Below are positions 5,454 through 5,558 of a stretch of DNA of 5,558 bases, piece by piece; positions within the stretch are counted from its first letter, which is position 1, and each line of letters begins with the position of its first letter. The notes under the pieces are model-generated. The model did no database searches and was not told the DNA's origin. It saw only the letters and a list, made by a program, of their open reading frames with translations. Source of the stretch: an uncultured Collinsella sp. (GTDB lineage: Bacteria; Actinomycetota; Coriobacteriia; Coriobacteriales; Coriobacteriaceae). Made by a program: the position numbers and the translations under genes. Location: assembly GCA_902470265.1 (NCBI GenBank), contig CABRFW010000114.1, positions 1 through 5,558 of the forward strand, in the 5' to 3' direction.

Positions 5454-5558
5454 TCAGCCAAAACGTCCCGTCAAATAATCCGCCGTGCGCGGATCGGTCG
5501 GATTCTTGAAGAGTTGCGCGGTGGGCGCGTGCTCCACCAGCTCACCCAGCAAAAAGAA
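5454..5558 (-). CDS. pstB: PstB, phosphate ABC transporter ATP-binding protein (C-terminal 34 residues)
   Basis: Only the last 34 codons and a TGA stop are in the window; the rest lies beyond the right edge. The segment reads GELVEHAPTAQLFKNP followed by TDPRTADYLTGRFG, which closely matches the characteristic PstB C-terminus (a G-x-L-V-E stretch, P-T-x-x-x-F-x-x-P, D-P-R-T-x-D-Y and a final G-R-F-G). PstB is the cytosolic ATPase of the high-affinity PstSCAB phosphate importer. It lies 64 bp upstream of the two-component genes on the same strand, with no terminator visible between them, so read-through into the regulator is likely. In many bacteria phoU follows pstB; it does not do so here. 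Confidence 0.88.
   Translation of the reverse strand, partial: FFLLGELVEHAPTAQLFKNPTDPRTADYLTGRFG

Noticed and set aside
3977..5509. Open frame of 510 codons on the plus strand opposite the kinase and regulator genes
   Set aside because: It is antisense to two well-supported genes with intact motifs. Its protein is rich in Arg, His and Gln with no recognisable domain, as expected for the complement of GC-rich coding DNA.

Overview
The window looks like chromosomal DNA from a high-GC Coriobacteriia-type actinobacterium, most likely Collinsella or a close relative. This rests on the style of the encoded proteins, the GC-rich third positions and the gene set, not on a database search. All eight genes lie on the minus strand, so transcription runs from high to low coordinates. 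No rRNA, tRNA, CRISPR array, insertion sequence or prophage gene was seen. The longest gene-free stretches are 202 bp (231-432) and 195 bp (3038-3232); neither shows a convincing extra gene.

In transcription order, the right end holds the last 34 codons of pstB, the ATPase of the phosphate importer. After 64 bp comes an OmpR/PhoB-type response regulator, and 3 bp later its membrane histidine kinase, which starts with GTG. Together they look like a phosphate-sensing Pst-Pho unit. A hairpin terminator (about 3165-3207) closes it.

A second transcription unit follows: a Wzz/CpsC-type membrane adaptor, a CpsD-type bacterial tyrosine kinase, a CpsB-type PHP-domain phosphotyrosine phosphatase and a GNAT acetyltransferase. 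The first three form a complete phosphorylation cycle that normally controls the length and export of capsule or exopolysaccharide. Here no glycosyltransferase, flippase or polymerase gene accompanies them. The GNAT gene ends in a small REP-like sequence (395-434).

The left end holds the first 76 codons of htpG (Hsp90). Its 5' leader contains a textbook intrinsic terminator (261-285) lying between the only plausible promoter region and the start codon, which suggests attenuation or a shared terminator. The htpG and cpsC upstream regions also share a similar ~25-bp sequence. I see no clearly new multi-gene system. The most interesting items are regulatory: the htpG leader terminator, the shared upstream motif, the REP-like element and the stand-alone tyrosine-kinase cassette next to Pst-Pho.
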